A stretch of 64,000 nt of DNA from Zhengitettix transpicula (GCA_037074705.1 CM073590.1:9184001-9248000); one strand, 5' to 3'. Shown: positions 35,930 to 48,599, counted from the first letter of the stretch. Made by a program: numbers and translations. The notes: generated by a model from the sequence alone, not told the origin.

Positions 35930-37740
35930 CTGTGCTTGGCTCTTTGTTTCCTGGTTGCAAGTAATTGGTGAAATTTGCTCCACGGGTGTAGATATGTATG
36001 CGTAACATACATATATACATTAAAACAAAGAAACATTCTGTTTTATTTATTATAACATTAAAATATATATGTGGGATAAAAATTTGTCATTAAAATGTCT
36101 GAATCTATTATTAAGTTATTATTTTGGCAACATGCAATGTAATACTGATTATACTAACCCGCAGTACGTCAAATTTATTTCCTACAAGCTGGTTGTCCAT
36201 AACCTCCGATTTTACTCCAATCTAGGTCACTTCTCGTTATTTTTATGTAACGCAACTCGAACCCTATCCCTAAATGTGTTCGCCTCCCATTCCGAAGGGA
36301 GTTGAACTCATTGAGCCTGAAATAGTTTCATTCGACGAATATATGGACATTTGAACATGTTCGAAAATTTCCACCCCCGCCCAGATATCTCCCACCCCAA
36401 TTTGTCACAATGAAACTCAGCGACATCCATTAAAATGTCTGAATCTATTATTAAGTTATTATTTTGGCAACATGCAATGTAATAATGATTATACTAACCC
36501 GCAGTACGTCAAATTTATTTCCTACAAGAATTGACGCGAATCTAAGTCTATTATTTTCATGTAACGCTCCACAACACCCCACCCATAACCGTCCTCCTCT
36601 CCCATGCCGATAGCGGGTGAAATTATACACAGAGAATGTCTACCGAAATTTTTAAACTTTAATGACACTGAAAAATGATTATTGGACTAAAATATCGGCC
36701 GATGAATATGTTTGAAATTTTCAAACGTCGTTCAGCCCCACCCGTAGTGTTAAACTGCAGGTTTAATGTCATAATTAAATTCAGCGACATCCATAACCGC
36801 GGATTCGAATAGAATCTCGTTTTTTGCCTTATTTTTATGAGTTGCAACCCCACCATACCCTTCTTCCATACCCATAAGGTTCTATCCTCTCAAAGCGATA
36901 GCGATTGTAATTATACTCACAGAATATTTAAAAAAAACTATAAGTGTCAATGACCCCGAAAACTATTTATACGACGAAAATATTGACAGGTTAACATTTT
37001 TGAATATTTCTACCCACGCCCACCCACCTCCGCGCGGTACCATAAATAAATTTGTCATAAATAAATTCCGCGACATCCATTTCCCCGATTTAACTAGATT
37101 CTCTTCTTGTTTTCGCGTTATATTTATGTAATGCCACTCCACCCCCACACTTAAAGATATTCGGCTCCCAAGCCCCAAATGGGTTGAAATTATGCACAAT
37201 GAAGATATAGAGAAATATAATGAATTTCATTGACCCCGAAAAATATTTATTCAACGCAATCATCGGTCGGTTAACATGTTTGAAAATTTCTTTCCCTCTC
37301 CATTTTTTCCCAAACCCTCCCACCCCCGCCCAATCCCGCGAGTTGCCCAGGTTGTCATAAATTAACTAAGCCACAACCATAACACCTTTTTGACTCGAAT
37401 CTCGGTTGTTTTCGCGTTATTTTCTTGTAACACCCGTCCACCCAACCCTTAACGGTGCTCCTGTCCCATGCCGTAAGGGGTTGAAATTATACTCGGATAA
37501 CATCGGTAGAAACATTATAAATCTCTCTGAAAAATATTTATCCGAGTCAAATATCGTCTGTTTTAGCATGTTATAATTTTTCCACCCCCGTTAACCCCAA
37601 CTCCTGGGGGTGGTAGACAGTGTTTCCTTGTCGAAAACAACACGTGTACAAAATTTGGTGAAATTTTCTCCACCGGTGTAGATTTGTATAAGTAACATAC
37701 AAACAAACATAAATACAAACAAACAACTTGCTTTATTTAT
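35930..37740 (+). repeat. Imperfect tandem array, about five units of roughly 275-340 bp, with a conserved end module
   Basis: Each unit carries GTAAC(G/A)C...CCACCCC, then GGGTTGAAATTAT (near 36,302; 36,614; 36,908; 37,183; 37,479), then AATATTTAT and a second CCACCCCCGCCC. A module GGTGAAATTTGCTCCACGGG plus GTGTAGAT lies before the array (35,966) and, diverged, after it (37,660). The end module also occurs inverted at 15.12-15.24 kb. No coding sequence; the class of element is unknown. Confidence 0.75.
36088..36189 (+). repeat. Near-identical 102-bp direct repeat within the array (second copy 36,428-36,529)
   Basis: The segment starting CATTAAAATGTCTGAATC recurs 340 bp later with essentially one difference. 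Other units in the array are much more diverged, so this piece was duplicated or converted recently. Confidence 0.9.
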
Positions 37741-38269
37741 TAGAAGACTAGATTATGGAGAAGAATTATTTTTCTATTAAAAATAATTTTAAATGATTGC
37801 TAAATTTTTCGACTAAATAACGTTTAAAATAGGAAATGCGAGAGAGTTCTTCGAAAATTGAGCAAAACCTTGGCTATAACGTGGAAAAATAATTTAATGT
37901 TTTCGCACCTCATATTTGTGAAGTATTCTTCTCGCTCAGCGGATTGGTCACACAGTGAAGATGGCTCAACACGACGCACATTCCTTAACCTTCCACACGC
38001 TATCTATAATGATCTGTAAAGGTGATCTGATGGAGGTCTCTATATTATAAATTTTTATGGTGACTCTTGAGGCACTGTAAGTCCAATTTCTACCCCTAAA
38101 TACATTGGGTATAAGGCTTTTAAGGACTGGTGTCGAATCAGGGTGGCATAAAAATAATGGGAAATCGATTTATATTTGTGTCCTTCACATTTACCATTCT
38201 GATTGACTTCGAGTTCATACCCTTCAATATTTTGTGTAGATGAAAAAAATTAATCGTTAAAGGTCCAAA

Positions 38270-38850
38270 TTTCCTGTGCTTGTTACAGAATTCGGATTTG
38301 TGGTTTGTAGTTTGCTGGGTTTAGTAACATTCTCAACGCCGGTTAACATGAAGTTCATCCACGTTGGGCATGGAGATGAGAGGCGGGCACGCGGAGATAA
38401 ATGTTCCAAAATGGCCCATATAAGTGTCAAATTCATCATTTTCGAGCTGCTGCTACGAACAGCGGCACTCCTAAAATCGGTTTAGTAACGTGTTCAGCCG
38501 TCGCAATACTGCGGGTACATAAATTTTTTATTATAAAATATTATCAATGACAAATAGATTAGTGTTGAATTATTTTGTTTCTCTTTAGGTACCAGGAACA
38601 GTTCTGACTGTGCAGAGATACTCGCGATACCGATTAAGATCAAGTATAAGTCGTAAAAAATTATCATAAGCACCCAGATTTTAGTTGAATTCTGAGGTTT
38701 AGTGTATCGCTCATTAAACGTCTATGTTGGAGCTCACCATCCATAAACATGGGTGGTTGGGTATTCATGAAAAGAGGATTCTGGTCCAAAATGGCCTATA
38801 TTTGTTTCGAAATTTTTTTTTTCAGTGTCATTGACGTGAGCAGTAATACT
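38270..38850 (+). repeat. Two diverged copies of a unit of about 430 bp upstream of the exon
   Basis: GTTTAGTAACATTCTC...CATGGAGATGAGAGG...CAAAATGGCCCATATAAGTG (38,318 on) and GTTTAGTGTATCGCTC...CATGGGTGG...CAAAATGGCCTATATTTGT (38,698 on) share order and several blocks. No coding sequence recognised. Confidence 0.45.
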
Positions 38851-39119
38851 CATGCTAGTTAAGTCACAATTTCACGTGTGATTAGTTATTAAATATTCTA
38901 TATGACCAAGTGACTTGTGTCAATTCAAATCTAAATAAGGACCCGGTTACCTCCGCGACCTCAAATATTAAAATTTTTGAGAGTTTTGACTAAAACGCCA
39001 CTCTTTTTCCGAGATTGAACTTTTTTAAAAAAAATTATCATTATATATATATATAATAATTATTTGGTGGCTCAATACGGATTTAATTTATAACTTGAAT
39101 TTTTTTTATCTTAACCTAG

Positions 39120-39237
39120 AGCACCGAGGCTTGGTGTCGCCAGCCATAGTGGAGCACACAGCTAACGTCCAGGTGGCCCAAGATGAAGGAGGCGTTCTGC
39201 TCTGCATTGCTCAAGCTTGTCCATCCCCGGAATACAG
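39120..39237 (+). CDS. Dscam2: Dscam-family receptor, internal exon encoding the first half of an Ig domain
   Basis: This 118-nt exon is flanked by an AG acceptor (39,118-39,119) behind a T-rich tract and a GTAAAT donor. It encodes 38 complete residues (start HRGLVSPAIVEH, end CPSPEY), with 2 nt of a split codon at each end. The cysteine in GGVLLCIAQ is the B-strand Ig cysteine, and the W of the C strand is supplied by the next exon (EYR|WY). In arthropod Dscam1 an exon ending in the same ...P.YR|WY junction is exon 6, the first half of Ig3, which is present there in dozens of alternative versions. Dscam proteins are membrane adhesion receptors for neuronal self-avoidance and tiling. Only one copy is visible here. 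Downstream residues match Dscam2-type paralogues better than Dscam1, so the symbol is tentative. The nearest family exon is 22.7 kb downstream, and none was found upstream in the window. Confidence 0.88.
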
Positions 39238-39529
39238 GTAAATTTTAACCGTACGGTAAACCTACATATTTTTAAAATCCATGATTCTGTACAAATAATG
39301 CTTTAATTAGAGTAGAATAGGATGAATTAATTTTCCATAAATCCACACGGGATGCGAATCTTCAAAGATGATGAAATAATCATACATTTTACATTCTCTT
39401 GTACATATACCTAATTAATTAATAACTTAATTTATATAATAATCATGTACAATAAGATAACAAAACATTTATTTTTAATATTTTTATACATTTCAAATAA
39501 TTAAATTTATATATATATATATATTGTAA

Positions 39530-40330
39530 TATCTCATAGAAAATAAAAACTACCAATTTGAAATTTTTATAAATCAAAACAATTTTATTTACCTAGAATA
39601 CATTTTAAATAATTGGACTCGATACCCTCAGGGTCTTTACTGGGTTGATAAGGAAACGGAACAAAATGTTACAATTAAACAAATACAGTTACAATAAATG
39701 AAAAACGAAATGAAATGATTTAAATGATTGGAACGAGTGAAACAAATGAAACGAAATCTGACTTTTTAACCCTTTTTAACAATTTACAATTATGAATTCA
39801 GAAAAATAAACTTACAAGGTCTCTGGTACACACACTCACTTCATACAGCTTGAAAGGCACCAAGTTGCGCTCACACTCTGCTTTCTCTTCAGCCATCTCT
39901 TCTTGATGATATTACCCTCACGACGAATTCAACCAACTCTGCTGGCAGACAGATTTCCACGACGAACTCCCACCGACTGTTGACGACTGATGTCCAGCTG
40001 ATTACTCTCGGCCACCTAGCTTGGTCTAGCATCCGATGATCTCTCCTTTTTGCAAACTCCCAACTGTTCATAACAATTGTTTCGGCCACTTTAACTTGGC
40101 CCCGCGTCCGTCCCTGCGGACCTGCACCACCGCTCTCTCCCACTAACACATCCGTCTCCCGTCCACACGAAATGATAAAGAAGCTCCTCAACTGTCCAAC
40201 TGCCCTCTTATTTATATCCTGGCTCCAGAATATTCCCTTGTTTTTCACAGTTTTTGCATTTCCACTTTCGCCAAACAAACACCATCTATTGCCGTTCTCC
40301 CGCTCCGAGAGCCACTCAATCAATTAAATT
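39530..40330 (-). mobile_element. Family B LTR-like repeat, minus-strand copy 290 bp after the Dscam-like exon
   Basis: On the minus strand it carries TATAAATAAGAGGGCAGTTG, a plausible LTR TATA box with an initiator about 200 bp in, then a CTTGTAAG stretch, CAGATTTCGTTTC, and CCCAGTAAAGACCCTGAGGG (complement at 39,620-39,640). A 144-codon ORF within it (40,323 down to 39,889) resembles no protein I know and is probably chance reading through the LTR. Confidence 0.5.
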
Positions 40331-43300
40331 AAACGTTTCCTTTTAATATAATTACATCGTCCAAACAACCTTCTGTCGTTTATGCCATTAGAATTCCGTC
40401 GTCCAGATGTTTCTCACAACCAATTAGCCCTAAGAGCTGCAAAACGCCCCAATTATTAGTCCTTCCCCTCTCTAAAAGTCACTTATCCATCATTTTATGA
40501 TTTTTTTATATGTACCAACCACTCAAGGATCCCCAGTCTGAGTTCGTAAACAAATCTTACAAAAATAAGAACAGAATTCCTGTCCTTCGGAGCTGGTTAT
40601 TAGAATATATACTCTAAAATATTTCTATAATAATACTCTACCAATAGAGTATGCTTTACATCAGTATACTAAGATTTCTAGTTCATTAATAAATACAATT
40701 ATTTTCCAATACTCATTTACTGAATAGAAGTGGTTGAGTAGAAATTCTTTTAACTGCCTTTAGAATGCAACAGGAGTGTTTCTTAATTCTTTAATAATAT
40801 CTGGAAGTTTGTCCTGCGAATTCAAGCCCTTTTCGTGCAACCGAAAGAGGCATATAACTCTTATCTAAATTTATTTTATTTCTTTTATTAACTGAAAGCA
40901 TATCCGAGTTGATACGAAAGTTATCATAATTATTTATTACAGATAACATAAATGCACAAATTAATTGATCATAGAGAGTAAGTATGCTCAATTTCTTTAG
41001 TAGCTCTCTGAACGAAGTCATTACCGTATTTACACGCTTTTGGGTCAGAAATACTTTTATCGTTAGCTGTAGGGTTTTACCCCAAAATCTAATTACATAG
41101 GTCATTGAGGAATAAAAAATACGTCCTATATCCAATAGTCTGTTTTAAATTAGAAGGCCGATAGCGATTCATTTTCGCAAGGGATGTGAACTTGGTTAAA
41201 CAATTCACAAAGCTTGAAAAAGCACCGTTGCGGAACAATAGTGATGTTATTCTTCTGTTTCCAGTTAATTTATTAATATATTGGTGTCTTGTGAAAGACG
41301 TAGGAATTTTGTACTTTTCACTTCGTTAATCACATACCATTCCAAAGTTATCAAGTATTAAACAGAATTTTTTGTGTGAAACAGCACTGGATATGTTTCA
41401 TAACACTTACCCATCAAAACAAGTCCATAAAATCAGGTTATAATAATTAGTCTGTCTACTACTCGTTATATCATACTTACGCAATTGCTATGAAAACTTA
41501 CAAATTTTTAGACTGCATATGTTGTGCAACATTGCTGCGATAAGTTACATACCGGTTAAGACATTTTTCGATTTACACATCCATTGAATGAGTTTATTAT
41601 ATTATTAATTTCTGGTTGATTATACAACGTTACAACGGACAAAGGCGACAAAGGGTGACAAACTGCTGAATCTACATCAGCAAAACCCACGCTAAGTTTC
41701 ATGACGCGACAGTCGAGTGCGTGTGGGTCCTAGCACTATGATCATCGTCACCTCCTGATTGGTGGGTTCTTGGGCCCGGTCGAACCATGGAGGGGAGCCT
41801 TCTCCGGACCCGAGCGAGTGGCAAGAGCCATTCTGTTCTTAAAAGACTGGCTAGGCTTGGGCAACGTGGTATCCTTCTTCCTATATTCCTATAATTATTC
41901 AATAAATATTCTTTCTAACAAACTTGTGTCTGAAGGAATTACACCGATTCACCCTTTCGCCTATTCTATGAGCGTCATTCCATCTTTTCGCCGAATCTCC
42001 CTTTTACCAAACTTTTCTATTATCTTTATTATAAATTCTTACCTTTTTTCATATATCTGGCAACCAAGTCGATCTGGTGAATTCGGCTGCGTCGAGCATA
42101 AATATTACAAGTCTCTTTGCAGCTAACCTTGAGTTGCGACACTAACCACAATTCCCACACTCAAATCGACGTTAGTGGAGGTGTAACAACTAATTAAAGT
42201 ATTTTATCTTCATTGTTATCAATAAATCTGAATTTAGTTAACAATTGGTAATCAAACAACCTAAAACGCCAAAAATATGACGCTAATGGGCAAACCAATA
42301 AAGTATATAAATTTATAAATTGATTTTTTGGAACAAAATCAAATTCTGTTATTACAAGAATCCTTGGATAGGTTTATTTCAATAATTCATATAAAATGAA
42401 AGATAATTATGAAACGAGCTACGTATGGGAAAATCACTTAATGAATTACTTTGAGAGAAGTCGGACGTCAGTTATCGACATATCCCAGTAGAATGAAAAG
42501 TCTGAAATCACCTTTGACTGACGACATGGATGCTAAGAGACACGCCAGACAAAGAGAGTTCTCATGCCGGGGCCACGAGATTATAACTAGCAATATTTAA
42601 GACCATTTTATACGTGACACGCTGATGTTACGATTACGTAAGAGTACAACAGTATTAAATATTCAAAAGATGGGATGAATGGAAGACTGTTCCCTGAAAT
42701 GTGTGTTGAAATAGTTCGTGATATATATTTTACATATATATTACATATATAATTGATATAGCGATTAATGTAACGTCTTACATAACTTATGTTACAGAGA
42801 TCTTTTCATTCTGAATTGGATCACTTTTGTCAAGGATGGTAAGTGCACAGTTGACGATACAGTTTTAAAAGTTATTTGAAGAAGCATATGGTATAGTTTT
42901 TACATTTTTGAAGATATGAAAGACCTAAGCTGTTACTATAAAATTTAATTAAATTGAATTAAAGATTTTTATATCACAATTCCAATGTTATCAAATACAG
43001 CATATTACAAAATTTAGTCATGCATAATGAGTATACTATAGCCTCAGAATTTGCTTATATCCTGCTGACATGGAATCCTCTATAATTATGTACTGTTTGC
43101 TACTATCAAACTGCTGAGTGTGCAAGACTGGCATCTTCCAAGCATGGTTTACAATGATTGTTAATATGAAAACGTTACTCCAGGCAAATTTGATGACTGA
43201 ATGAAGTTCTTTTCCATATTTATGTTCTATTATAATTAAACATTGTTAGGCTAAACGGAACTGAAATTTTATATTCACATCAACAAGCGGTTTTCAGTTT

Positions 43301-44114
43301 AACCTTTGTTCATTTGTCAATCAGTTTGAAGGCAAAGAATGCACATGTTGAATTTTGATTTCTTTCATCGAACTAATAACTGTTACTATTATTTCATGGT
43401 AATATTTAAAAGTTGGGCTATCTTAATTTCTTCGAAATATATATATATATATATATTTATTTAATTTTATTGCAACTTTCGTACATTTCTTAAAAATGGA
43501 GAGCCATATATGTACACATACATAAACTTAGCTGTAGATATGGATTTTATCGCGTACCATTCACTGAGCAACCAGAGCAGTAAAGTTTCCAACACCTATA
43601 TAACCGTTATGTTACTTGTGGTTTGATCTTGTTCTTGAATTGTTTTCTTTGAGTCAACACTTTGATCTGCCAGGTGACTACTCGTACATTCTTGTTTCAA
43701 TTCTATCGTCGCTGCCGTCTAGCACATGTATTCGTTTTATTTTGCAACTGCTCCTTTCTATCTACAGATCCATAGCAATGAAGTATTAATTATATTCTTC
43801 TTTGTGCATCCTTGTAGTAAATGACTTCTACCTGAAATATTTGAAATGTCTCTTTACATACGAATTATTTGGGCGCAATTCGGAAGGCGGTCGACTACTA
43901 TAACTGAGCCTAACGAGAAAGGTCGGATGGGAGGGGAATGGAAGGAAGAAGTGGGTTGCAGGTATGGAGGGTGGGATTGGGGAACGATTAATGGCGATTC
44001 AGGCACACTCTTGGCTGTAAAACATTCTTCTATTACAAAACGTAGTTAACTTCGTACGTCTACGTCTTCAGGGGAACTAGTTGATTGAAAGAATTAAAAT
44101 ATTTTTCATATATT
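40331..44114. other. Intronic DNA with no recognised gene
   Basis: A GC-richer block at 41.70-41.87 kb (GGGCCCGGTCGAACCATGG) is followed by AATAAATATTCTTTC and GTGTCTGAAGG. It could be part of another LTR, but no partner was found. The rest is AT-rich. Confidence 0.45.
43437..43457. repeat. (AT)n microsatellite
   Basis: An uninterrupted AT run of about ten units. Shorter AT runs lie near 15,662 and 39,510. Confidence 0.9.
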
Positions 44115-45060
44115 TATATATATAGTGGTAATTAAAAGGAAATAATTAATTAACAAACAAAAATTTGGACTCGCATTGTTAGCGGCATAAAACACACAAG
44201 TTGTACACAAGAATGTGGCAAGAATGCAATTTTTGTTAGTTCGTTAGACGTACAGTAGAGAGTCTGTGGGGAGGCGAGCTCCAGTAAAGTCGTCTTGGAA
44301 ATATAGCAGTGAAAAGACGAAAAGTATAAAATCCAGAAAGTGTCTGGATACATGAAACATCATCTAAATCAGTTAGAACATTTTACAAGTTGCAGTCTGT
44401 GAGGTAACTACGTAATATTCAACGGTAAATATTCAGTGTGTTGAGTCTAAATTACTATATTCTCAATTCAGACCATTTCTTAAATTGTTGGGAGCCCAGG
44501 TAACTGCTTCCAGCAGTTGACAATATTCGGAACGAGATAATAGGTTTTCTTAAACGAACAGTGAACCAACTTTTGCAAAACTAAAAGTGTTGATTAGAGT
44601 CACTGTATAAAAATGGCCTGTCTATAAAGTGCAATAAGTGTGTGTGTACGAAAGAGACAATTTCTTTAAGTGCCAGAGACAGTAAGGTAAAATTCCACAG
44701 AATTACTTTCTGTAAACTCATAAGTAAATATATTATCGCCAGATTTCGAATTTCGTTCAGAATTTAAAGTTCATATTTTATGTTTTGCATTGTATTAATC
44801 TATTGTGAATTAAGTCTATTATAGCATCATAAAATTTCATTGTTAACAAGTATTTTCTTTATTAAAGACCCAGTAAACGACCCTGAGATATAGTCATTTT
44901 ATTGTAAAAGATTAATTGAAATTTATTTGCCTAAATAAGTTTTATAAATTATAATTGTTGTGCGTTAATAAATTAATTTGTTTGTCTATTTTAAAATATT
45001 GACTCTTAATAAAATATCCTATCATTTTAATAGTTAAATGCTACAATATATTTGTGTGTG
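44115..45060 (+). mobile_element. Family B LTR-like repeat, copy
   Basis: It contains AGTGGTAATTAAAAGG near its start, TCTGTAAAC, GCCAGATTTCGAATTTCG and CCCAGTAAACGACCCTGAGA (44,869 on), in the same order as the other copies. Ends are approximate. Confidence 0.45.
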
Positions 45061-45399
45061 TGCTTGTTAAATGTTATAATTTATCTTTATTAGGAATAAC
45101 AAATATGCAAATACATATTTTATAACATCATATATTATAATTATTCTCATTTAATCAGAACACATACATGTACCGAGCCAACACACTTTTCGGTTGTTAT
45201 ACGTTGAAGATTTTCGCATGGTATCTGCATTAAAAACAAAATTTTTCATTATTTTTATAAAGAAAACATTTTAAATCTTTAAAAATTATTACGATTATAT
45301 TTAACATTACCACGTTGTAGTGATTCAATATGCAATAACTAAAATTTATTTACTTTAATTTGTCCACGGGAAGGATTCGACTAAACAGTCGTCTTTTTT

Positions 45400-45460
45400 T
45401 ATATTGATTTATTTACAATCGCATAAACAGGTCAAGTCATTAGCGACTAATTGTGGGTAC
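45400..45460 (-). mobile_element. SINE family C, 3'-end fragment
   Basis: TTGATTTATTTACAATCGCA followed by TAAACAGGTCAAGTCATTAG aligns with the tail and body of the 4.2-kb SINE. The tRNA-like head is absent. Confidence 0.6.
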
Positions 45461-46944
45461 TCATATTTTGAAATTGTCTAAAACCACACGAAATCTAGCA
45501 GTAATAGTGAAATTGCGGCAACTTTTTACAGTAATTAAAAATTGACGAAGTCTCTACTTTACTCAACAGTTTCGTGGCTTCGCTTTTAAGATGTCCAGAA
45601 ACATCATCCAGGAGGTCCACAGGATGACCAGATATCACGTTAGCGCAGCAACATAGCTGGAGCAGGATTTCTCAGGCTCTCAGTCTCACCGAGCCTGCTA
45701 CCAAATCAATAAATTACAAAATTAAGCATGAGTTCTGTATCTGTTCTCCTTAGTAAACTGACTGACTCACTGCATACTCCCGAAACATTTTAAGTCTATT
45801 TATGTGTTACCTTAACAAGTGCGTGTTGGATGTAGAACATTCTCGCGAGTTGACGTACTGTGTCAGGTCAGCAATAGTAACTTTGGCCTTTGTGACTTAA
45901 CAATTACACTGCCGGTTCTTTCAGTTCATTACAATTTTTTAAGTTGATGAAGTACGTCAAGTAAAAACATAATAATTACATAAATATAAGCTTATGCATA
46001 ATGATATTAAAATAAGCAACCACGTAATAAACATCAATATTTCATTCCGTCGCATTCTTCTTGAGTGATTTTTTTTTCGTTTTGGTACATTTATTGTACA
46101 ATAATTTGTTAAGTTCTATAAATCAAATATTATTAAGTAAAAACTGAAAGCTAGATACAAAAATTTCCTGCCGCCATTGGACTTTTGTTGGAATTTGCAA
46201 AGCAGAATCCTTCCCACCACTAAGTCATATTACCATATTTCTAGTTGATTAGGATTGAAATTTAATTTATTTTCTTACTCGCAATTGAAATCTTATGTAC
46301 AGTGGCTAATCAAACCCCCACCACGTTTTAACTGTTTTCTCTTTTGGTGAGGAAACGTCGTTATTTGAGGTTCCATCATTATTAGTCACATTTTTAAAGT
46401 AGGCTATTCCATAATTGTAAGTACCAGTAATGTCGTTTACTTACGAAACAACGGTCTCCTTCAGTGGGTTTCGTCAACACCTATATTCTGCATTAGTCAA
46501 ATTGCTCTATACAAAGCACAAACATTTAACTGTTTTTACCTGACGTGTATTTCCAGACAGACAGTTTAGGGAAGTGATGTCACTATCTTGCTAATGCACC
46601 TACCACCATCCGATGTGCTTCTATATATGTTGTAGCTGGAGTATTTTAATAAACAGTTGTGACAATACAGGCGTTAAATATCTCCTCTTGACGAATTATC
46701 AGACTGTTCACGATCAAGTTAAACAATGCATAAGCTACTTGTAGATGCTGTAGCCTAAGCCCGAAATTAAATCCCATTGAAATGCAAACCAGTTTACTGA
46801 TACCATCACGAAACATTTACACATACCTCGTGGGTTAGGCCGGAGCAAAGTTTGGGAAACTGTGCCGTGTATAACAGGGATTCCGAACGGGGAACAAGTG
46901 GACTCCATGGGGATCAATGGAGTTTAAAAAGAGTATAATTATTT
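45461..46944. other. AT-rich intronic DNA, nothing recognised
   Basis: Short chance ORFs only. Confidence 0.55.
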
Positions 46945-47338
46945 TTATATATTGTAATAATCATAAAATGAAAACAATTTAAATAATGCCTCACGTTGAT
47001 GCGTCAAAATGTAATAATTAAATTATTTAAACAATTAATATATAGTTAACCACACGTTCGTGACGCCAAAATGTAATATTTAGAATGAAATAATTAATTT
47101 GAAACGGTTAGCTCACGTTGAATGCATTAATTTAACTACTTTAACTTTAAATGAAAGGATGTTAACAAATAAAATTTTAGTTAATTAAGCAAACACATTA
47201 ATTTATTATATGCAAAAGAATTTTAAGTTACAAAATAGATATTTATTTAATTTAACATTTATTACGTAAAATCCAAATTTCTTACTCTTTCTCTTAGGGA
47301 CTTTTTCTGGGCCTTTAAATAAAGAAAGGTATTACTCT
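46945..47338 (-). mobile_element. Family B LTR-like repeat, 3' part, cut by a family A insertion
   Basis: On the minus strand it reads TTTAAAGGCCCAGAAAAAG and ends in three spaced TTTTGGCGTC...ACGTG-like motifs (47,128 down to 46,993). The 5' part is missing, and family A copy 4 lies immediately to the right. Confidence 0.45.
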
Positions 47339-47352
47339 ATTTAAACAATCAA

Positions 47353-47878
47353 CGGGGAAGAGGGTCTGCGAGGGCTATTCTCTCGCAGACAGAACCTTGT
47401 AGGAGAGACACGAAGGGGCTACCTTTGGGGATGCCTTTTCCTCTCCGTTTTTGAACTAAGATTCCCGAGGCGCCTCGGCCTGTTTTGAGAGGTGTATGTT
47501 ACGGGGTCACAGACCTTGGTCATACGGTAAGAGTTGTTCGCTGTTCCCATTGGATCAGTCGGCCAACTGCCTCCTAAGTTGGTCGAGGCACGGAGAAGGG
47601 AATGCTGCGTCCCCACATCAAACTCTTCTCCCGCTATCGGAAGGGCGTGGGACAAGTACCCAATGCCCGACCTACCTGATGCAATTTTTTCTAGGGTTAT
47701 TCCTGCATTGCTTTTAGGCGAATGCCGGGTAGGATCCTTAAACTATAGCCCGGGGGCCCTAGTTAACCCTTGGCTACCTTCTTCTACCCTTCCGCATCAG
47801 ATTCCTGCCTATGTTATTAAAGGGGAGTTGCCACCATGTGGATTACCCTCATGTAACCTGTTACTCTAAAAAAAATAT
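47353..47878 (+). mobile_element. Family A retroposon copy 4, complete with target-site duplication
   Basis: This 526-bp copy starts with a perfect 9-bp hairpin (GTCTGCGAG / CTCGCAGAC, 47,364-47,390) and ends in AAAAAAAATATAT. It is flanked by a 14-bp duplication with one mismatch: ATTTAAACAATCAA at 47,339 and ATTTAAGCAATCAA at 47,879. The duplication plus A-tail show target-primed insertion. It interrupts a family B LTR-like copy. No RT-like protein or Pol III A/B boxes were recognised, so it may be a SINE of unknown head or the tail of an unseen LINE. Confidence 0.8.
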
Positions 47879-48005
47879 ATTTAAGCAATCAAATCACTGT
47901 AAAGTTATTATATATACAAATATTTACAATATTAAAAAAACGAAATCTTTCGATTTTATCTTTAAATAAGGGTTTACAATTAATAATTGAATGGATTTAT
48001 GATTT

Positions 48006-48009
<4 letters not shown>

Positions 48010-48065
<56 letters not shown>
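48010..48065 (+). repeat. (TC)n microsatellite
   Basis: About 28 uninterrupted TC dinucleotides followed by a C-rich tail. Confidence 0.97.
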
Positions 48066-48067
<2 letters not shown>

Positions 48068-48599
48068 CCTCTATCCCTCTCTGGTGCCAGGACAATCAAT
48101 TTTACCTCGTTCAGACACTTTCACTTACTTTACTTTTGTATCAGGCCTTGGTTTTCACTGATTCTACACTTCACTTTAAGATTTGCAAGATTGGCGGTAT
48201 TTTGTTGACTGCTCCGCTCCACAATAATTTATCAATTTTTGCCTGGAATAATTCCTCCACGAAGATTTTCGGAAAGTTGTATCCTGACAAATTGCTATTT
48301 TTTCCCCATATTTACGATGCAATATTTCTGTGAATGTTTTGCTTTGTATTAATTCACAACATTAACTGGTAATACATTAACGTCGTCTAGTCTCTGCTCA
48401 AATTTTATTTGTTCCGTTCCCTGCAAGGTTTCGCCACCAACTTATAGGTTTAATTGTTCCATACCCTGCAATGTCTCGCCGCCAACTGCTCTATACGTTC
48501 TCTTAGCGCACCAAACAGTCCTACAATGCTGTTATTCTTGTCCATTCTTGTGTGTGATTTGTCTGTTGCCGATAACAATTCAAGTCCAAAATGTTTTTA

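Larger units (their letters stand above)
1..39119 (+). other. Upstream non-coding region, probably one long intron of the Dscam-like gene
   Basis: No Ig-domain or other host coding exon was recognised. The first Dscam-like exon starts in mid-domain with a split codon, so upstream exons must exist and lie beyond the window or were missed. The region is AT-rich and holds many transposon remnants. Confidence 0.55.

Noticed and set aside
39889..40323. A 144-codon minus-strand ORF right after the first Dscam-like exon
   Set aside because: It lies inside a family B LTR-like repeat, spans the putative TATA region, and shows no recognisable domain; read as chance.
41700..42126. Possible LTR or gene at the GC-richer block with a 118-codon ORF
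   Set aside because: No partner copy, no protein resemblance and no clear termini; left as unassigned intronic DNA.
45570..45620. TTTCGTGG and GATGTCCAGAAACATC resembling the ribozyme-like motif
   Set aside because: Spacing and core order do not fit; no CUGANGA-type sequence at the right distance.
47987..48208. ORF with a long Ser-Leu repeat
   Set aside because: It is a translation of the (TC)n microsatellite.
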